From: Prevotella sp.
Lineage (GTDB): Bacteria > Bacteroidota > Bacteroidia > Bacteroidales > Bacteroidaceae
Assembly: GCA_017651265.1 (NCBI GenBank)
Contig: JAGCDO010000026.1
Span: forward strand, 95,595-159,594
Length of the DNA stretch: 64,000 nucleotides
Direction: 5' to 3'
Positions 61,586 through 64,000 of this stretch are shown here, piece after piece. Each line of letters begins with the position of its first letter. Position 1 is the stretch's first letter. The translations under genes were made by a program, and so were the position numbers. The notes beneath the pieces were generated by a model. That model searched no databases, was not told the origin of the DNA, and saw only the letters and a program-made list of their open reading frames with translations.

Positions 61586-61593
61586 TAACTTTG
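61586..61593 (+). promoter_or_regulatory. rpsU promoter
   Basis: TAACTTTG fits TAnnTTTG and lies 75 bases before the rpsU ATG, leaving a leader of about 70 bases. Confidence 0.75.
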
Positions 61594-61668
61594 CACCCGC
61601 TTTTAATGGCAACTATAAAAAATTGAATTAATAACATACGTTTAACAGATAAAATTTATAGCAAAGAC

Positions 61669-61863
61669 ATGATTATCGTACCCGTAAAAGATGGCGAGAA
61701 CATCGAAAGAGCATTGAAGAAGTTCAAGAGAAAGTTTGAGAAGACTGGTGTCGTGAAAGAACTTCGCGCTCGCCAGCAGTTCGACAAACCTTCAGTCTTG
61801 AAGCGTCTGAAGATGGAACACGCTATTTACGTACAGAAGCTGCGTCAGGCTGAAGAACTGTAA
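61669..61863 (+). CDS. rpsU: 30S ribosomal protein S21
   Basis: 64-residue small-subunit protein near the anti-Shine-Dalgarno end of 16S rRNA. MIIVPVKDGENIERALKKFK and the basic second helix ELRARQQFDKPSVLKRLK are typical. ATG 61669. It has its own promoter and a strong terminator, and xerC follows. In Bacteroidota S21 helps keep the anti-Shine-Dalgarno end hidden, which fits the weak use of Shine-Dalgarno sites elsewhere in the window. Confidence 0.95.
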   Translation: MIIVPVKDGENIERALKKFKRKFEKTGVVKELRARQQFDKPSVLKRLKMEHAIYVQKLRQAEEL

Positions 61864-61890
61864 ATATACTGCTAGGCAAGTAACAAGAAT

Positions 61891-61923
61891 AGCCGGCTAC
61901 GTGAGACGTAGTCGGCTTTTTTT
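61891..61923 (+). terminator. Intrinsic terminator after rpsU
   Basis: AGCCGGCTACG pairs with CGTAGTCGGCT around TGAGA, followed by seven T residues. Confidence 0.92.
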
Positions 61924-61978
61924 AGTATTATTACGTTTCTTTTTCATGCGAATATTTGGAAGTATGAAATAATTTTCA

Positions 61979-61986
61979 TATCTTCG
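61979..61986 (+). promoter_or_regulatory. Likely xerC promoter, variant -7 box TATCTTCG
   Basis: TATCTTCG differs from TAnnTTTG by one base and lies 24 bases before the xerC ATG. Confidence 0.5.
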
Positions 61987-62010
61987 CTGACGAAACCACT
62001 TTGATTGCGT

Positions 62011-62895
62011 ATGACCATAACGGAAGCGTTCCTCAACTATCTGGAGGCGGAGCGGAACTACTCTCCACTTACCGTGAAGAACTATGGAGATGACCTGTTG
62101 GCTTTCGAGACGTTCTTCAAGACGCTGGACAACCATATTACTTGGGAAACGGTTGATGCGGACGTGATTCGCGATTGGATGGAAAGCATGATGGATAAAG
62201 GCCATACTGCCACGTCAATCAACCGCCGACTGAGTGCGTTGCGGTCGTTTTACCGTTTTGCCCTGCGCCGTCATCTGGTGGAGAAAGATCCGGCTCATGG
62301 CATTATAGGTCCGAAGAAGAGTAAGCCGTTACCGCAGTTCGTGAAGGAACAGGAGATGGACAAACTACTTGATGATCTGCTGACAGGTGACTCCTATAAG
62401 GAAGTACGCGCGCGTACCATATTAATATTACTCTATGAGGCCGGACTGCGTGTGTCGGAGCTGGTAGGACTTGATGATGACAGCGTTGACTTTGTGAACA
62501 ACCAACTGAAAGTGCTGGGAAAGCGAAACAAGGAACGTGTCATCCCGTTTGGCGAGGAGATGCGCACAGCTCTGCAGCAATACATGAAACGCAGGGATGA
62601 GGAAATACAGAGCTCAACACATGCGCTGCTGCAGACTCCAAAGGGCGAGCGAATGAATACCGGTCAGGTGAGAGTTGAAGTGAAGAAATACCTCTCGCTG
62701 GTAACTACGCTCAAGAAACGATCACCTCACGTGCTGCGCCATTCGTTTGCCACGGCCATGCTCAATCATGAGGCAGGACTGGAAAGTGTAAAGAAGCTGC
62801 TGGGACATCAGAGTCTGTCAACGACCGAGATCTATACCCATACCACATTCGAGCAGCTGAAAAAAGTATATCGTAAAGCCCACCCAAGGGCATAA
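62011..62895 (+). CDS. xerC: Tyrosine recombinase XerC/XerD type
   Basis: 294 residues. The N-terminal SAM-like core-binding domain (FLNYLEAERNYSPLTVKNYG) is followed by the catalytic domain with Arg in LYEAGLRVSELVGL, Lys in VLGKRNKERVIPF, His-x-x-Arg in SPHVLRHSFATAML, His in LLGHQSLSTTEIYTH and the nucleophile Tyr in the same block. Its place between rpsU and hpf is that of a housekeeping Xer gene in Bacteroidales, used for dimer resolution, not of a mobile integrase. XerC versus XerD is not decided by motifs. ATG 62011. Confidence 0.9.
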   Translation: MTITEAFLNYLEAERNYSPLTVKNYGDDLLAFETFFKTLDNHITWETVDADVIRDWMESMMDKGHTATSINRRLSALRSFYRFALRRHLVEKDPAHGIIGPKKSKPLPQFVKEQEMDKLLDDLLTGDSYKEVRARTILILLYEAGLRVSELVGLDDDSVDFVNNQLKVLGKRNKERVIPFGEEMRTALQQYMKRRDEEIQSSTHALLQTPKGERMNTGQVRVEVKKYLSLVTTLKKRSPHVLRHSFATAMLNHEAGLESVKKLLGHQSLSTTEIYTHTTFEQLKKVYRKAHPRA

Positions 62896-62916
62896 CTCTT
62901 AAAATTGGAGGTAACT

Positions 62917-63216
62917 ATGGAAATGAAGATTCAGTCGATTCATTTCGACGCAACCGAGCAGTTGAAGGCGTTTATCGAAAAGAAAACCGCCAAGTTGGAA
63001 AAATCTTACGAGGACATTCAGAACGTAGAAGTGCAGCTGAAGGTCGTCAAGCCTGCTACAGCCTTGAACAAGGAAGCAGCTATTACCGTAGCTGTTCCCG
63101 GAAATACGTTGTATATTGAGAAAGTGTGCGATACGTTTGAGGAGGCCGTAGATCAGTGCGTAGATTCGTTGAAGGTACAGTTGACCAAATTTAAGGAAAA
63201 ACAACGTAACAGATAA
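62917..63216 (+). CDS. hpf: Ribosome hibernation promoting factor (short HPF / RaiA)
   Basis: 99 residues. MKIQSIHFDATEQLKAFIEK and the double-stranded-RNA-binding-like fold with NVEVQLKVV and TLYIEKVCDTFEEAVDQC match the short HPF form, which binds idle 70S ribosomes. ATG 62917 is preceded by GGAGG at 62907-62911, a full Shine-Dalgarno, rare in this window. The longer frame from 62905 starts on a TTG within that site and is rejected. It ends 102 bases before the first tRNA. Confidence 0.93.
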   Translation: MEMKIQSIHFDATEQLKAFIEKKTAKLEKSYEDIQNVEVQLKVVKPATALNKEAAITVAVPGNTLYIEKVCDTFEEAVDQCVDSLKVQLTKFKEKQRNR

Positions 63217-63256
63217 AAAAACACAGAAAAAATTTTGGTGTTTCGAAAAAAGTACG

Positions 63257-63264
63257 TATCTTTG
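63257..63264 (+). promoter_or_regulatory. Promoter of the tRNA-tuf run
   Basis: TATCTTTG (perfect TAnnTTTG) with TTTTGG about 19 bases upstream as a -33 element, 55 bases before the first tRNA. Confidence 0.8.
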
Positions 63265-63318
63265 CAGCCGTTTTCCGACAGGTCGTAAATCTGAATCAGA
63301 GAGCGGCTGCATTGAAAA

Positions 63319-63392
63319 GCCTCTTTAGCTCAGTTGGCCAGAGCACGTGATTTGTAATCTCGGGGTCGTTGGTTCGAATCCGACAAGAGGCT
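63319..63392 (+). tRNA. tRNA-Thr (UGU)
   Basis: Acceptor GCCTCTT pairs with AAGAGGC, D arm GCTC/GAGC, anticodon loop TTTGTAA gives UGU, T arm GTTGG-TTCGAAT-CCGAC. No encoded CCA. One mismatch in the anticodon stem. Confidence 0.95.
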
Positions 63393-63418
63393 CTCCTAAA
63401 AGAGTCGGTTAACAACAA

Positions 63419-63501
63419 GGGTGGTTTCCAGAGCGGCCAAATGGGGCAGACTGTAAATCTGTTGTCTTTCGACTTCGGTGGTTCGAATCCATCACCACCC
63501 A
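63419..63501 (+). tRNA. tRNA-Tyr (GUA)
   Basis: Acceptor GGGTGGT pairs with ACCACCC, anticodon loop CTGTAAA gives GUA, and a long variable arm of the class II type is present. No encoded CCA. Confidence 0.95.
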
Positions 63502-63572
63502 CTTCAGTAGAAGTTTGATTGCGGAATTGAGTGCAAGCCACTACGTAACAGGGCAAGCTTGATTGTCGCTAT

Positions 63573-63645
63573 GCGGAAATAGCTCAGTTGATAGAGCACT
63601 AGCCTTCCAAGCTGGGGGTCGCGGGTTTGAGCCCCGTTTTCCGCT
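63573..63645 (+). tRNA. tRNA-Gly (UCC)
   Basis: Acceptor GCGGAAA with TTTCCGC, D arm GCTC/GAGC, anticodon loop CTTCCAA gives UCC. No encoded CCA. Confidence 0.95.
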
Positions 63646-63652
63646 CTTACTC

Positions 63653-63724
<72 letters not shown>

Positions 63725-63793
63725 CTACTGAATTGTAGTATTTGTGAAGCAGACAATACACGATTATTCATTTATTAAATAAAAAGTAAAGCT

Positions 63794-64000
63794 ATGGCTA
63801 AAGAGCAATTTGTGCGTACCAAACCGCACGTAAACATTGGTACTATTGGTCACGTTGACCATGGTAAGACTACTCTGACCGCTGCCATCACTACCGTATT
63901 GGCAAAGCAGGGTCTTTCTGAGGTGAAGTCTTTCGACCAGATTGACAACGCTCCCGAGGAGAAGGAGCGTGGTATTACTATTAACACCGCTCACGTTGAG
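63794..64000 (+). CDS. tuf: Elongation factor Tu, N-terminal part (cut by window end)
   Basis: GTPase that carries aminoacyl-tRNA to the ribosome. The 69 residues present begin [20 protein letters not shown], with the P-loop GHVDHGKT and the switch I region [17 protein letters not shown]. It starts at ATG 63794 after four tRNA genes, an arrangement well known in Bacteroidales. The rest lies beyond the window. Confidence 0.97.
   Translation, partial: MAKEQFVRTKPHVNIGTIGHVDHGKTTLTAAITTVLAKQGLSEVKSFDQIDNAPEEKERGITINTAHVE

Noticed and set aside
60948-61586. Degraded gene or known structured RNA in the long gap
   Set aside because: No extended open frame, tmRNA, 6S or SRP feature could be recognised; only repeats were seen.
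62011-62895. Integrase of a mobile element next to tRNA genes
   Set aside because: The gene lies in a conserved housekeeping run (rpsU, hpf, tRNAs, tuf), with no attachment-site duplication or cargo genes.

Overview
The window looks like a chromosomal segment from a Bacteroidota bacterium of the Prevotella/Bacteroides group (order Bacteroidales). The evidence is the Bacteroidales -7 promoter box TAnnTTTG in front of many genes, the run dut / TPR lipoprotein / DUF4292 / EnvC-like, the run rpsU / xerC / hpf / tRNA-Thr-Tyr-Gly-Thr / tuf, a DNPR-type (meso-DAP) MurE, a PASTA-bearing division transpeptidase, and adjacent glycine-lipid acyltransferases. I see no insertion sequence, prophage, rRNA or CRISPR array.

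Layout. 1-2272: tail of rpsT, then gyrB. 2310-5600: a GH95 alpha-L-fucosidase-type enzyme with an AraC-type regulator. 5629-8613 (minus): HerA-like ATPase, ung and a DUF3109 protein. 8814-13329: an unrecognised lipoprotein, gpmI, and a CE15-like esterase. 13534-29303 (minus): a 13-gene division and cell-wall (dcw) cluster read mraZ, rsmH, ftsL-like, ftsI, murE, mraY, murD, ftsW, murG, murC, ftsQ, ftsA, ftsZ. 29580-31414: an O-/N-acyltransferase pair. 31453-35833: a TPR lipoprotein with a C-terminal HTH, followed by small envelope proteins, in AT-richer DNA. 36306-43812: dgt and dut from divergent promoters, the TPR/DUF4292/EnvC-like envelope genes and an ArgE-like deacylase. 43946-51838: acyl-CoA ligase, prfB, a 47-residue membrane protein, a CYTH protein, a VanZ-like protein, two NSS transporters and an HhH protein. 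52010-60947: a GC-richer tripartite efflux operon (ATPase, two permeases, TolC-like, HlyD-like) followed by an NtrC-type response regulator and its kinase. 61669-64000: rpsU, xerC, hpf, four tRNAs and the start of tuf.

The most notable signals are not classical genes. (i) A 15-bp palindrome TTCCCANNNTGGGAA occurs in three intergenic clusters with a period of exactly 22 bp in each. (ii) Two copies of a ~130-bp inverted-repeat element lie in frame inside the response regulator, one at each interdomain linker. (iii) A sigma-54-like promoter with two upstream palindromes precedes the efflux operon, which fits control by the NtrC-type regulator encoded just downstream. (iv) Several families of short AT- or AG-rich repeats abut or invade translation starts, and one is translated inside the DUF3109 gene. 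(v) A 14-bp tandem repeat near the N-terminus of a lipoprotein gene could shift the reading frame by slippage. (vi) A 7-copy GGTTAGATG array lies in a ~700-bp gene-free stretch.

All assignments come from reading sequence and recalling family motifs. No database search was run.
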